In this document: in pieces, positions 50,527 through 62,437 of the stretch | How positions within the stretch are numbered: position 1 is the first letter of the stretch | Layout: the number at the start of each line of letters is the position of its first letter | NCBI GenBank assembly: GCA_010909725.1 | Contig: JAACMV010000002.1 | Span: 1,240,001-1,304,000 of the forward strand | DNA: 64,000 nt | Source of the DNA: Picochlorum sp. 'celeri' | Taxonomy: Eukaryota; Chlorophyta; Trebouxiophyceae | Direction of reading: 5' to 3' | Made by a program: the position numbers and the translations under genes | Notes under the pieces: generated by a model | What the model was told of the DNA's origin: nothing | Database searches by the model: none | Seen by the model: the letters and a program-made list of their open reading frames with translations, nothing else

Positions 50527-53500
50527 ATCATTATCCATGATGATGAACGGCTTGAACTTCATGACATTCAACGTAAGAGGCTTGACCCCAAACAAATACA
50601 GTGCCATGATGAAGCTGTTAGAAGATCACAGGATTGATATTGCCCTGATACAGGAAACCCATCTCAAAGGAAACACAGACGAACACAACTTTACAGAACT
50701 ACTCGATAGAAACACACAAGCAGAATGGAAAACATTTTGGCACAATGATCGCCAACACGGCAGAGCTCGAGGTACAGCAATTTGGATCCGAACCCATCGG
50801 CAAGGCAGAGCACCAATTCACCTCCACCCCAGCACAGTGGCAAGGAAAGGCATGGGCCGCATGATCCGTCTTTCACTGGACTGGTCGGGCCATAAGCTAA
50901 GAATAGGAAATGTGTATATGCCTACCACCTCCACCTCCAACCACTGGACGATCAGCACGGCCCTGATCAACCACATCAAGAAAGATACACAGAGAACACA
51001 GGGAATCATTTATGCTGGAGACTGGAATTTTGTTGAAGACCAGACACTGGATACCACCTCCACAAAGAGAATCAACAACAAACAAGAACAATACCTCATC
51101 AGATACTGGAAAGAAACTGTAGGGAACTCGATCATAGAATGCCAACAGGAGACACTGAGACAGAAACACATGTACACACAACACCATGGAACCATGGAAG
51201 GAACTATTCATAGCCGCCTGGACCGCTTCTATGCCTCGTCAGACATGACCAGATATATCACACAGCCTATCAAAACGATAGAGATCCACAGCTACGGAAT
51301 AGTATCAGACCATAAGCCAGTCATCATGAGCATCATCGGGAAATTGCCCCATAAAGATGCTGCACCCGTGCAGAAAGAATACATGAACAGGATTAAAACC
51401 GCAGCCAAATGCCACCCTCCCACAATGGATGAAGCAAAGAAGTCTTTTGAGAATTTCCTCTCCTCGTTCCAGGATGGTATCTGGCTCTCGGAGGAAACCC
51501 AAGGGTCTCTGCCGGAAGCCGACAGACATCGGATGATACTCGAACAGTATCCACATATTAAACGCCAACTGGGGAAAATATGGAATCAGGCCTCGAACCA
51601 AGCAATTGAAGCACTGAAGCTGGCTTTACATCAAGCCGAGGAACAGGGCATTGACCGACATATCAAAGATTGCAAACGACAGCTCCAGCAAGGACAACAG
51701 GCAAATCGATCGGACTCGCACACGTGTATTCCAAATGACGCAATGGATCAACTGTCTTATCAGCTGCTGATGAGACCCAAGGGGAGCAATTGCATTGGAA
51801 GCTTGACTGACCCAAAGTCACAGTATACGTACACCAGCCCCAAAGGTATTGCAAATTGCCTGATCAACACGATTGCAGAGGTATCAAAGCCTCCAGCAAC
51901 AAAACAGGAAGCCCAACAGGAACTGATCGATTTGATCACGGAGGAAGATCGGACTGTATTCCCAACCCTTTGTGACCCTTCAGAGATAATCAGCCCGCAG
52001 GAAGTCGCCAAGGCACTCAGGAAAATCCGCAACTCCTGTCCTGGAGATGACGGATTACAGATTATCCACTACAGAAAATTCAGCAAATGGATGTGCCCGA
52101 TCTTGGCCACACTATTCTCAGCCATTCTTGCAAGGAACGAAATGCCAGCAAAATTCCATCATGGCACGATCAGAGCCATTGAAAAAGGAGGAACCCTGAC
52201 GGATCCAACCAATTATCGACCCATCACCCTGCTCAATGTGGACTACAGAATCTTTGGATTCATCCTCAAGGAGCGAATGACCTTGAGTCTCCAGAACTTG
52301 ATCCCAGCAACGCAGACAGCCTTCTTGCCTGGACAACAGTCAGCAGAAAATATATGGGCAGTACAGACCATCCCCCACCTCCTACACAGAGACAACAGAG
52401 AAGCATTGATCGCCCTATGCGACTTTCGCAAAGCCTATGACAACGATTGATAGAAGCTTTCTGTTTCAGATATGTCATACACTCCAAATGCCAGACTACT
52501 TAGTGAGATGGATTCAACTCATGCTCCGGGAGACAACCAGTAAGGTATATGCAAACCATTGCTTTTCAGACTACAGACAATTTCATGCAGGACTCAGACA
52601 GGGATGCCCAGCGTCTCCGTTACTTTTCCTGTTAGTTGGATTTATGCTCGCTCGCCTGGTGCAGCATTCAGAATTGGGCATCACAATACCATGTCCACTC
52701 CAGACAGACCCAACACAGTCGGGTACAGCCTTGAAGCTATGCCTTTTTCAGTTCGCTGACGACAGCAAACTCATTCTCGAAGAGGACCAGGTCCCGCGCT
52801 TTAAACAGATTATGGCGCTGTTCGCTGAGGCAACAGGACAACACTTGAACAAGGAGAAGACCAAACTCTTGCCCATAGGCGCCCTCAAGACCTTGCATCA
52901 CAAGCAACAGATCGATGACTTCAAGGTCACAACAGAAGCAAAAATCCTCGGTGTGACGCTACACCATGGAATTGAAGCTCCGACATACCAATGGCAAAAC
53001 AAAATGTCCCAACTCCAACAGCTCACCGATAAAATCAAGCGTATGACAGGACTGTCCATCTTTGCAAAATTTGATCTCTTCAACAAATTTGTCACCTCTA
53101 AAGTACTCTATGCTGCAGAATTTATCTATACACCGCCATCTATCGTCGATGGCATTTATAAGATGGCGAGGAAGCTTTTACCACCAGATGCACCATGCTG
53201 GAAAAACGAAGCACTACAGTCGAGAGCCGATCTTGGCGGCCTGGGCATGCTCCCCTTCCAGGAACATATCAAGGCCCGCCAATATAAGTGGCTCATCAAG
53301 CTTCTCGTGTTAGGCACCACCACCGTCTGGTCTACGCTGGTATGGAATGCCACAGCACACCACAGAAGAACCAACAGGCCAACAAAGGTCATGGCTCTCA
53401 GGCTCCTCACCCAGCCGTGTGATTTGCCGGGTGTACACCCGGCGCTCATGGAATACAGTGAGGACAACGAGATCCCTTTGCACTCGCTGATCAACTCAGT

Positions 53501-54320
53501 ATTCAGGAATCCAACAGAAGAAAGACAGTGGAACTACTGCTGGCATCGCTACAAAGGAAACCAGTTGCCACTCCACAAGTATACGGTGAAAGATGGCACT
53601 CGCCTGATCACCATCAACTCGCCAGACCCAGTCAAATGGCAGCAAGCGACCAACAATCAGATTTCTTGGGTACACACTGTGAGCGAGATACGGCCCAGGT
53701 TCGGTAAGATGCTGGGAAACATCAGAAAATGGTGGAGAGCACGGGTGCCCAACCCGTGGAAGGAGATCATATGGCATATAAACTCAGGAGGGCTCCTCGT
53801 GAGTCATCTCCCGGCGGAGAGGCGCAAGGACTGTGCATGTGGACATTCGAAGGCATCAATGGATCATTATGCCCGAGAATGCCCGATTGCAAAACATTTC
53901 TACAGCCTCCTCAAACCAGAAAGCATGCTGGCTGGAACAAACAGCCATTTCCAGCTCCTCCTTCACAACATATGGAGCAACACGGCTCCAAAAGATGCAG
54001 ACGATGCCATCTGGACAGAGATCAGTATCATCACCATCAATGCTTTGGACGTGGGTCGTAAAACTGCCTATAGACTCCTTCACCACAGCGACACAGCACA
54101 TCCACCACAGGCCCAGGATATCATCAGAAAAGCCAGCCACACAGCAGAGCAGTACTTTTGGGAGCTGCTGAAACAACGGAAGCCAAACTTCCCTCCACCA
54201 TCGCCAACCATGAACGATTTGCCATTCCTGAAATGGCAACCTGCTAACAATCGCTGGGTGTTGCAGAAACCCCTGGTATGGACTCTGACTAGAAACAGAT
54301 CAGTGACACTCGTGCAGTGA
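50510..54320 (+). pseudogene. LINE ORF2 (endonuclease-reverse transcriptase), one frameshift
   Basis: 50510-52450 encodes an APE-type endonuclease (MTFNVRGL, IQETHLKG, GDWNFVED, LDRFYAS, SDHKPV) and the first half of the reverse transcriptase (NYRPITLLNVDYRIF, DFRKAYD). One extra A near 52442 then shifts the frame; the inverted copy lacks it. 52437-54320 continues with GLRQGCPASPLLF, FADDSKL and a C-terminal zinc-binding segment (CACGHSKASMDHYARECP, zf-RVT type). The enzyme would nick target DNA and prime reverse transcription there. A single base separates this copy from a readable ORF of about 1270 residues, so it was active recently or the base is an error. Confidence 0.85.
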
Positions 54321-54394
54321 ACAAGGAAGCGCTTGCCCCTTCCTACATAGACCTTAGCATTCCAAGAGAGACTAAAGTCAGATTTGCCTGAAGT

Positions 54395-54586
54395 ATGACG
54401 GCCCTACTGCTTCTGGTATGTTATGTGGTACCCATGGTAAAAATTTCACAAACTGAAGCGGTAGTCATATGGACGGTCGAGGAAATCTGTTTCATTCACT
54501 ATGCTACACTCGCTCAAACAAAACACTACAGAGGAATATGTCCAATGGACAAGATACAGGTCAGGAGGTTTTGTATCCCTTTATAA
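54395..54586 (+). CDS. 63-codon ORF in LINE 3' region
   Basis: Begins MTALLLLVCYVVPMVKISQT, a signal-peptide-like start, and ends RRFCIPL. The same frame is open at full length in the inverted copy (57700-57509) and in the solo 3' fragment (62205-62396). It lies 75 bases after the ORF2 stop. It may be only part of the 3' UTR, since the overlapping +1 frame is also open; whether it is translated is unknown. Confidence 0.3.
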   Translation: MTALLLLVCYVVPMVKISQTEAVVIWTVEEICFIHYATLAQTKHYRGICPMDKIQVRRFCIPL

Positions 54587-54729
54587 ATTTCTCAACATTT
54601 TATTTAGGGATTTCCTCCTGTGGGGCTTGTATGATTTGGAAGATATTCGTCATATTTCTCGACTGTGTAATAATCCCCTATAAAAAAAATTGAAGTTCTC
54701 GAAACAGATCTGTACCCTGAGCTCATGAG

Positions 54730-55399
54730 TTGCAGATTGGAAGTGGCAGATATTTCACCATTTCTATGAAGCCATATTACAGACGGTTGCGGCAGGCGCA
54801 CAAGCACCACAAGCCGATTTCAGCATTCACAAACGACAATTTGCACGTTTATCTGGGGTGGTTCTTGAAAGGACAAGGCGGCATCGCTGTGCCCAATGGA
54901 AACGACTTTGTCTACACTGAGTGAACTGCCAGAGTATGTCTTGTGCTCTCATGGATTCGTACCACATGAGAAGTATCCATACATTGTCGCGCGCCCATCA
55001 GCAATAATTCTTCCAAAGGCTGGTATATCAAATGAGGACCGAGTCATCCCGATGGATATTTACGAGATGAGCGACGGAGTAGGGCCAGAGGTGCTTCCAA
55101 AGCACTGCAAGGATCTCATGATGTTGAGACTGCATCTTATGCAGGTCTCGGAACTCTTGCAGGTAGATTCGGGCGCTCCGCCCTGGGGGTTGGTCATGTT
55201 TATATCCAAGGACAAGCTCGAGAATGCCGTGGTTTTCGAAGTGACCCTAGGTGACTCGGAGAGAGAAATGCATGAATACCTAGAGGTTCTGTCGGAGCAC
55301 TACCTGGGTGAAGTACTGGACAAAGTCTCCAAGCCATATTTGGGTTCGCGAGAGCATGCTTGGATATGGATGCTTGTGATGAGACATCAATTGCCCTGA
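54730..55399 (+). CDS. Hypothetical ORF pair between the LINE copies
   Basis: 54730-54924 (MQIGSGRYFTISMKPYYRRL) overlaps 54896-55399 (167 residues from METTLSTLSELPEYVLCSHG) in another frame. Both look like protein: the second has KDLMMLRLHLMQVSELLQVD and GLVMFISKDKLENAVVFEVT. They may be one gene broken by a frameshift at about 54915, or two exons. No family recognised. TGTAA is not obvious downstream. Confidence 0.4.
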
Positions 55400-55869
55400 T
55401 ATAGTGTTGAAGGCAAACACGGCATCTCAACGCTCCTTCTGACTTTGACGGTTGGGCTCGGATGGAGCAGTCCAGAACGAGTCACGAGGCGTCTTTCGAC
55501 GCTTGGATGGCAATTATATTTTCTTGCATTTAGTGTATTGACTTGATACAACATGATATAAAGCTTATCGTGCTTGTGGATGGCCAACGGGCTTCATGAA
55601 CGGTTGGTGATCGCCCTAAAAGCGGGAAATGCCGCCATATTGTCCAGAATGGGGTTTGGAAACACGGCGGTGATCCGGCTTATAAGCCGCCGAGTTTTGG
55701 GGTTTTGGCCATTGGGCGCTACCCTATACCTTTATGGACAAACCCCCCACCCGTATTGAGACCGGACAACAATGGTTGGATCCTATTCCAACCAGCGTGA
55801 CGTCCATTATAAATGCCACGACTGGATAGCCAACTTTGCCAACCCAGCGTAAAATTTTCAAAAAAAGTT

Positions 55870-57348
55870 ATTGTGTTAACATAAACTCGCAATGTGAGCG
55901 TCGAAATACGACACTCGTTGATTTCAATCTCCTGCAATTGTCTGGATGCCCTGCATGAATGTCTGATGGAGCTCCATGACAGTCCCCTGTAGAAAAACTT
56001 TTGCTTGTTTTGATGGCTACCAGCTTCATCGATGCAATCAAAATATACATTGTCATTCCGTTGTCTATCTTTCCGATGCAACAATCATTTGCATCTTCCA
56101 CTGGCAAACACTGTAAGCGTCACATCATCCCACACATGGCCCAGTGAAGAGCACATTTCTGGGTTTGGTGCATGGAAAAACAAGCATTGATAAAATATTC
56201 TTGACTTTCCAAGAAAAGTATACCAGTGTATCTACTAATTGTCCATCTTGAGATCCATCATCCAAAAAGTCCGAGAAAGAAATGTTTTGACATCGAAACT
56301 TTTGTAAATTGAGCAAGTTTGCACCTAGATCGGTATGAAAGAGCCTTACTAAATTTCTTTTGCAGCTACCCCTAGAAAACCGCATACATTTTCGCCGTAA
56401 AGATCTTGATTGAAGATATTTGTATATCTGCTGTAAAAGTCGACTGCTATTATGTCATACTCTGGATCGATGTAATTTAAGAATCTGCTATCATACATGT
56501 TATCCTCCATTTGTTAGAAGTAGCCAGTCTGCATGCTGCGGACAGTGCTGGATTGCCTTCTGGGAAAACTGGTAACCTGCATCATGATAGTTAAACTTTG
56601 GTGCATCGAGTCTCAAATCAACTACTCGATCATCATCCTGAATTAATGTATTGATCTCCGGGGGCCAGATGGGGGAAGGACCGTCTGTATTGGTGAGCAA
56701 AGCGATCCAGTTCTTATGTTCAAATCTTTTGAAAGACATCAGTATATCGGCTAGGCCATAATTCCCATTCAAATGGCCTGAGAATGTTCTGACAACAATG
56801 CAAACAAGTGGATCTGCCAGCTTTTTCAGGCTGTCACATTGCCGCTTGAACTTGCTTCTGCAGTTCTGAGTTTGACACAATAAATTCGGACCAACTTCAT
56901 GATTTAAAATTTGATGCACTGTTGCACTTGTTAAAATGTGTGCGGTTACAGGAACCCTTACAGGGACCCTTTGATACACCTCAAACCGTGGGTTTCGTGA
57001 GAGTAACGCAGATTTCTGAAGAAGTTTGTGGTATTTTTCGTCGATTGCCAATAGCAGTGGACTGTGGCGTGGAATAAGATCCACTTCGCTTCGAAAACGC
57101 AGAAAGACTACAACCAAGGAAAAAATCAAACAAAGGATGACATAAAGAGAAGTGTTCTGAATTATTAAGTGCAGGCGATGCGGTACTTTTGCGCCTTCAA
57201 ATACATATCTTCCACGTGAAAGAAGAAAGAAATTGCTTTTAGAGCTTAGTCTTGCTTCACCCAAACTAGCCAAATTGTCTACTAAGACAAATGGTTTTTG
57301 TATCCTGCTTTTGCTATTTCCTGGATAACCTAATGGAAAGCCATGCAT
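55870..57348 (-). pseudogene. Type II membrane protein pseudogene, glycosyltransferase-like
   Basis: The minus frame 57348-56500 gives a basic tail, one signal anchor (NTSLYVILCLIFSLVVVFLR, about 86-105) and a luminal domain with YGLADILMSFKRFEHKNWIA and ending LLLTNGG. One extra G at about 56505 breaks the frame; in the next frame it continues TNGDNMYDSRFLNYIDPEYD, which looks like a donor-sugar/metal motif of a GT-A enzyme. Further slips follow near 56385 (RNLVRLFHTDLGANLLNLQK, NISFSDFLDDGSQDGQLVDT) and 56200 (HAPNPEMCSSLGHVWDDVTL). At least three frameshifts make it a pseudogene. The glycosyltransferase assignment is tentative. Confidence 0.5.
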
Positions 57349-57407
57349 TTATGTATGTATGATTTTACATCAATGCCCCCTGACCATGGTACGTAATTAA
57401 TTATTTC

Positions 57408-59700
57408 TTTTTTATAGGGGATTATTACACAATCGAGAAATATGACGAATATCTTCCAAATCATACAAGCCCCACAGGAGGAAATCCCTAAATAAAATGT
57501 TGAGAAATTTATAAAGGGATACAAAACCTCCTGACCTGTACATTGTCCATTGGACATACTTCTCTGTAGTGTTTTGTTTGAGCCAGTGGAGCAGAGTGAA
57601 TGAAACAGATTTCCTCGACCGTCCGTATGACTACCGCTTCAGTTTGTGGAATCTTTACCATGGGTACCACATAACATAGCAGAAGCAGCAGGGCCGTCAT
57701 ACTTCAGGCAAATCTGACTTTAGTCTCTCTTGGAATGCTAAGGTCTATGTAGGAAGGGGCAAGCGCTTCCTTGTTCACTGCACGAGTGTCACTGATCTGT
57801 TTCTAGTCAGAGTCCATACCAGGGGTTTCTGCAACACCCAACGTCTGTTAGCAGGTTGCCATTTCAGGAATGGCAAATCGTTCATGGTTGGCGATGGTGG
57901 AGGGAAGTTTGGCTTCCGTTGTTTCAGCAGCTCCCAAAAGTACTGCTCTGCTGTGTGGCTGGCTTTTCTGATGATATCCTGGGCCTGTGGTGGATGTGCT
58001 GTGTCGCTGTGGTGAAGGAGTCTATAGGCAGTTTTACGACCCACGTCCAAAGCATTGATGGTGATGATACTGATCTCTGTCCAGATGGCATCGTCTGCAT
58101 CTTTTGGAGCCGTGTTGCTCCATATGTTGTGAAGGAGGAGCTGGAAATGGCTGTTTGTTCCAGCCAGCATGCTTTCTGGTTTGAGGAGGCTGTAGAAATG
58201 TTTTGCAATCGGGCATTCTCGGGCATAATGATCCATTGATGCCTTCGAATGTCCACATGCACAGTCCTTGCGCCTCTCCGCCGGGAGATGACTCACGAGG
58301 AGCCCTCCTGAGTTTATATGCCATATGATCTCCTTCCACAGGTTGGGCACCCGTGCTCTCCACCATTTTCTGATGTTTCCCAGCATCTTACCGAACCTGG
58401 GCCGTATCTCGCTCACAGTGTGTACCCAAGAAATCTGATTGTTGGTCGCTTGCTGCCATTTGACTGGGTCTGGCGAGTTGATGGTGATCAGGCGAGTGCC
58501 ATCTTTCACCGTATACTTGTGGAGTGGCAACTGGTTTCCTTTGTAGCGATGCCAGCAGTAGTTCCACTGTCTTTCTTCTGTTGGATTCCTGAATACTGAG
58601 TTGATCAGCGAGCGCAATGGGATCTCGTTGTCCTCACTGTATTCCATGAGCGCCGGGTGTACACCCGGCAAATCACACGGCTGGGTGAGGAGCCTGAGAG
58701 CCATGACCTTTGTTGGCCTGTTGGTTCTTCTGTGGTGTGCTGTGGCATTCCATACCAGCGTAGACCAGACGGTGGTGGTGCCTAACACGAGAAGCTTGAT
58801 GAGCCACTTATATTGGCGGGCCTTGATATGTTCCTGGAAGGGGAGCATGCCCAGGCCGCCAAGATCGGCTCTCGACTGTAGTGCTTCGTTTTTCCAGCAT
58901 GGTGCATCTGGTGGTAAAAGCTTCCTCGCCATCTTATAAATGCCATCGACGATAGATGGCGGTGTATAGATAAATTCTGCAGCATAGAGTACTTTAGAGG
59001 TGACAAATTTGTTGAAGAGATCAAATTTTGCAAAGATGGACAGTCCTGTCATACGCTTGATTTTATCGGTGAGCTGTTGGAGTTGGGACATTTTGTTTTG
59101 CCATTGGTATGTCGGAGCTTCAATTCCGCAGTGTAGTGTCACACCGAGGATTTTTGCTTCTGTTGTGACCTTGAAGTCATCGATCTGTTGCTTGTGATGC
59201 AGGGTCTTGAGGGCGCCTATGGGCAAGAGTTTGGTCTTCTCCTTGTTCAAATGTTGTCCTGTTGCCTCAGCGAACCTCGCCATAATCTGTTTAAACCGCG
59301 CGACCTGATCTTCTTCGAGAATGAGTTTGCTGTCGTCAGCAAACTGAAAAAGGCATAGCTTCAAGGCTGTACCCGACTGTGTTGGGTCTGTCTGGAGTGG
59401 ACATGGTATTGTGATGCCCAATTCTGAATGCTGCACCAGGCGAGCGAGCATAAATCCAACTAACAGGTACAGTAACGGGGACGCTGGGCATCCCTGTCTG
59501 AGTCCTGCATGAAATTGTCTGTAGTCTGAAAAGCAATGGTTTGCATATACCTTACTGGTTGTCTCCCGGAGCATGAGTTGAATCCATCTCACTAAGTAGT
59601 CTGGCATTTGGAGTGTATGACATATCTGAAACAGAAAGCTTCTATCAATCGTGTCATAGGCTTTGCGAAAGTCGCATAGGGCGATCAATGCTTCTCTGTT
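57408..59700 (-). mobile_element. LINE, inverted 5'-truncated copy 2
   Basis: Almost identical to 52404-54689 in reverse orientation, including the A run (57408-57413 on the plus strand as T) and the 3' tail. 5' truncation within the RT domain is typical of incomplete reverse transcription. The frame 59688-57775 (637 codons) is intact through FADDSKL and the zinc segment. It lacks the endonuclease and the extra base of copy 1. Confidence 0.9.
57509..57700 (-). CDS. 63-codon LINE-tail ORF, second copy
   Basis: Inverted counterpart of the ORF at 54395; starts MTALLLLLCYVVPMVKIPQT. Full length and open. Confidence 0.25.
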   Translation of the reverse strand: MTALLLLLCYVVPMVKIPQTEAVVIRTVEEICFIHSAPLAQTKHYREVCPMDNVQVRRFCIPL

Positions 59701-59701
59701 G

Positions 59702-60195
59702 TCTCACAGGAGGAGCAACATGGAGAAGAGGAGCAGATTGACATTGGTCATGACACCAGGACCAAGCTGGCGAGAGGACGAAATAGGTCACCAGGTACCT
59801 TCACCATAGGGACACAGGCATCTCCGACCAAAAAGCTGAGGGCCCGGAGATCCCGCACACACACACAAAATTAATCACATGTTTATTAGGGTCCTCTCAA
59901 TGAACATGAACGGGCTGTCTGAAGTCAAGTTCAACAGCCTTCTAACGCTAATAACATCACACAGCATTGACGCTGTCCTTTTACAAGAAACTCATCTCAG
60001 ACCCCACGAGGAATTAGGATATCAATACAGGCTAAACAATATAGGATGGGAATGCTACTGGCATAACAAAGCAAGAGTGAAATGCAAATCTGGAGGAGTG
60101 GCAATCTGGGTCAAATCCCAAGGGCCCAAACGTGGCAGGATCCATATCCAACAGCAGGACCCATACTTGCTGACCGAAGGAGCGGAGGTGGGTTG
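59702..60195 (+). mobile_element. Fragment of a second LINE family (ORF1 end, ORF2 start)
   Basis: A frame ending at about 59872 has a basic tail (SPTKKLRARRSRTHTQN), like the ORF1 end of the first family. Six bases on, a new frame starts MFIRVLSMNMNGLSEVKFNS, with LLQETHL and HNKARVKCKSGGVAIWV, an APE endonuclease N-terminus only distantly similar to copy 1. It stops being LINE-like near 60190. It abuts the truncated end of LINE copy 2 head to head. Confidence 0.7.
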
Positions 60196-60720
60196 AATCT
60201 GCACTTCTGGCAGATCTTCAGCATTAGATAGCGAACTTGCTTCTTCAACTGGTTCTGTAGTAACATTGACTTGTGGAACAGGGTTTTCGGCGGTGGCATA
60301 TGCTCCACTGGCTGTTCCAGGGTTGGAGTGTCTTGATCTTCATTAGCTGCCTCTTGGTCTGCCATAAACTGCTCATCACTGAGATGTGGGACAGTAATCA
60401 CCTCCCGCACCCATACTTGGGACGGAGACAAGTCATACCAAAATTTCATGCTTTCAAAGACTGAGTCTCTATAACGTTCTTTCAGTTCTTCTGCTGACAA
60501 ACGTTCTGAGGATATTGGGAGTTGTCATAAACTACCCAATAAGTAGTTTGACCCTCATTGTTCAACTTGGGGTCTTCCAAAGATCCACTCTCTGGATACT
60601 CACATCACATATGTGCGAGATAATATCTGCGAAGACTTTTCGCATGGAACCAGTGTCCACCTTGAGACGCCCCAAAGCCTCTTTCCTCTGAATGGGAGGT
60701 CTTTGCTAGGAATAATAACA
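60196..60720 (-). pseudogene. Host gene scrap, function unknown
   Basis: Minus-strand protein-like pieces in changing frames: ALGRLKVDTGSMRKVFADII (about 60680-60610) followed by GTGAGTATCC, a possible donor; NNEGQTTYWVVYDNSQYPQ (about 60570-60515); then SAEELKERYRDSVFESMKFW (60500-60196). The middle piece faintly recalls the end of PARP catalytic domains, not enough for a call. Probably a truncated gene cut by the LINE insertion. Confidence 0.3.
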
Positions 60721-60763
60721 CCAGGAAGAGAGAAGGGTGCAATTGCTCTTGGGGATGACTGTG

Positions 60764-60778
60764 TGTGTGTGTGTGTAT
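60764..60778. repeat. (TG)n microsatellite
   Basis: Seven TG units followed by degenerate TGTATATA sequence. Confidence 0.8.
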
Positions 60779-60789
60779 TTGTCATGTGT

Positions 60790-61328
60790 GTATATATGTA
60801 TGTACAGGCATATTTTGATTTGGGCGATTTTCATTTATATCATATTTCAGTTGTAATTAACGATACGACGACATGAAAATATATATGTGTGTAACGTCGA
60901 TTTAGAAGTCTTTTATGGTTTTATCCTTACCAGTTCAAATGAGTAGACTATAGTACTAGCTAGTAGATAAGATGGTCCTTTTTGACTCAGTAGTTCAAAA
61001 AGTTCAACTATTATACTATTTATTATAGTCTATTGTAAGAGGTAACTCTCTCTATTATCTATCTTGATATAACTAATAGACACACACACGTGTATCGAAC
61101 CAGCTGTATCACATCAGTTCAGTTCTGACAGGCTCTAAGTCAGATCCCTCAAACCAGCGAATAACCGCCTAACATAGCAATGGATCACAGATCTGTGACT
61201 GACAGTCACTGACTGTTAACAGTCTCTTCTCAACACGTCATGTATGAAGTTAGCACGTGTCCTGTTACATCAAAGCACCAGGTTCAACTCCAAAGAACAA
61301 CAATGAGTCAAACATTCTCATTAATGTT
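60790..61328. other. AT-rich spacer, no gene
   Basis: Low-complexity stretches such as AACTATTATACTATTTATTA; no supported coding or RNA feature. Confidence 0.4.
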
Positions 61329-61745
61329 TTAGAAAACAACTCCGCATACTTTTGCTCTCTGATTCTTATTATTCTGAATGACAAGTGTCTCATTCATGCA
61401 GTTTCCGTTTACTGTTTTGCTTTCAATCAAAGAAACGGATCGTGACCATTGCAGATCGACATACTCTACCAATTTCTCACCACATAGTATTCCTATTTGA
61501 CCATTAGAGAACTGTGAGAATTCGGCGAATATTGTGATTGCCTGGAAAGAGATTTTCCATTTAAGACTTAAAGTTGCATTTCTTTTGTCTGTTATCCAAC
61601 ATACTTTGTCTTCCCTTGGAACACTGTCACTGTGGACCAGAGAGTCGTCATATATCCATCCAATTGATTTGAATCCATCTCTTATGGAGCAGGCTTCGGT
61701 GATATTTGGGGAGCATCTTCTTTGGATACCAGCGAACAGACAAGC
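61329..61745 (-). pseudogene. C-terminal gene fragment, beta-rich domain
   Basis: About 139 codons that read like a folded domain (DGFKSIGWIYDDSLVHSDSV, KWKISFQAITIFAEFSQFSN, QIGILCGEKLVEYVDLQWSR, ending KVCGVVF). The upstream part of the frame (61832-61746) is simple AT-rich sequence, so the 5' part of the gene is missing. No family recognised. Confidence 0.35.
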
Positions 61746-62167
61746 CTGCTTATCATATGACCGATAAATATATATATTATATATATTAAATAATTTATAA
61801 ATATATATAAACTCGTGGTACAATTTCTGCAAGGTCTTTTGGACCTCCCCTGTGGCCTCGTGTGGGTATGAGCGACCCGTGCGTTGTTAACGTTCACTCG
61901 CGAGTGATACTCAACCCACACGGGAAACACGCCCGACAAGGTTGGAGCTTGCCACACTCTAATAACCTTGACAGGTATGCTTTAATTTTACAGAACGATT
62001 GCTTACACGATGCTGGAACACACGCTGAGTAGCCCAAGAATGACCAACACCATTCTGCGAACACAACTCGCGGGTAAGGACCAGCTGCAACAAGTATGCA
62101 ACAACGAGGAGGGAAAACGACGGAATTGGGAGTAACTAGTCTGCCCCTGACAAGGGTATGACTGATG
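61746..62167. other. Spacer, no gene
   Basis: Begins with a TATATA tract; the rest has no supported feature. Confidence 0.35.
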
Positions 62168-62437
62168 CATTCCAAGAGAGACTAAAGTCAGATTTGCCTG
62201 AAGTATGACGGCCCTACTGCTTCTGCTATGTTATGTGGTACCCATGGTAAAGATTTCACAAACTGAAGCGGTAGTCATATGGACGGTCGAGGAAATCTGT
62301 TTCATTCACTATGCTCCACTGGCTCAAACAAAACACTACAGAGGAGTATGTCCAATGGACAAGATACAGGTCAGGAGGTTTTGTATCCCTTTATAAATTT
62401 CTCAACATTTTATTTAGGGATTTCCTCCTGTGGGACC
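62168..62437 (+). mobile_element. Solo fragment of the LINE 3' tail
   Basis: About 270 bp nearly identical to 54359-54627 (starts GCATTCCAAGAGAGACTAAA, ends TTTCCTCCTGTGGG) but without ORF2 sequence before it and without the A run after it. It keeps the 63-codon frame open (62205-62396). How a 3' UTR piece was isolated is unclear; deletion of both flanks or gene capture is possible. Confidence 0.8.
62205..62396 (+). CDS. 63-codon LINE-tail ORF, third copy
   Basis: Same small ORF as at 54395, differing by a few substitutions and with no stop introduced. Translation not demonstrated. Confidence 0.25.
   Translation: MTALLLLLCYVVPMVKISQTEAVVIWTVEEICFIHYAPLAQTKHYRGVCPMDKIQVRRFCIPL

Larger units (their letters stand above)
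49285..54689 (+). mobile_element. LINE retrotransposon, near full length (copy 1)
   Basis: A non-LTR element with ORF1, an APE-RT ORF2, a 3' region and a short A run (54682-54689). The 5' end is placed just after the satellite boundary and is approximate. ORF1 and ORF2 each contain a frame break. A second, inverted and 5'-truncated copy lies at 57408-59700. Confidence 0.85.

Noticed and set aside
60515..60570. PARP catalytic-domain end
   Set aside because: Only about ten residues are suggestive; no upstream catalytic His-Tyr-Glu motifs visible.
61280..61292. GGTTCAACTCC as a tRNA B box
   Set aside because: No A box or cloverleaf upstream at proper spacing.
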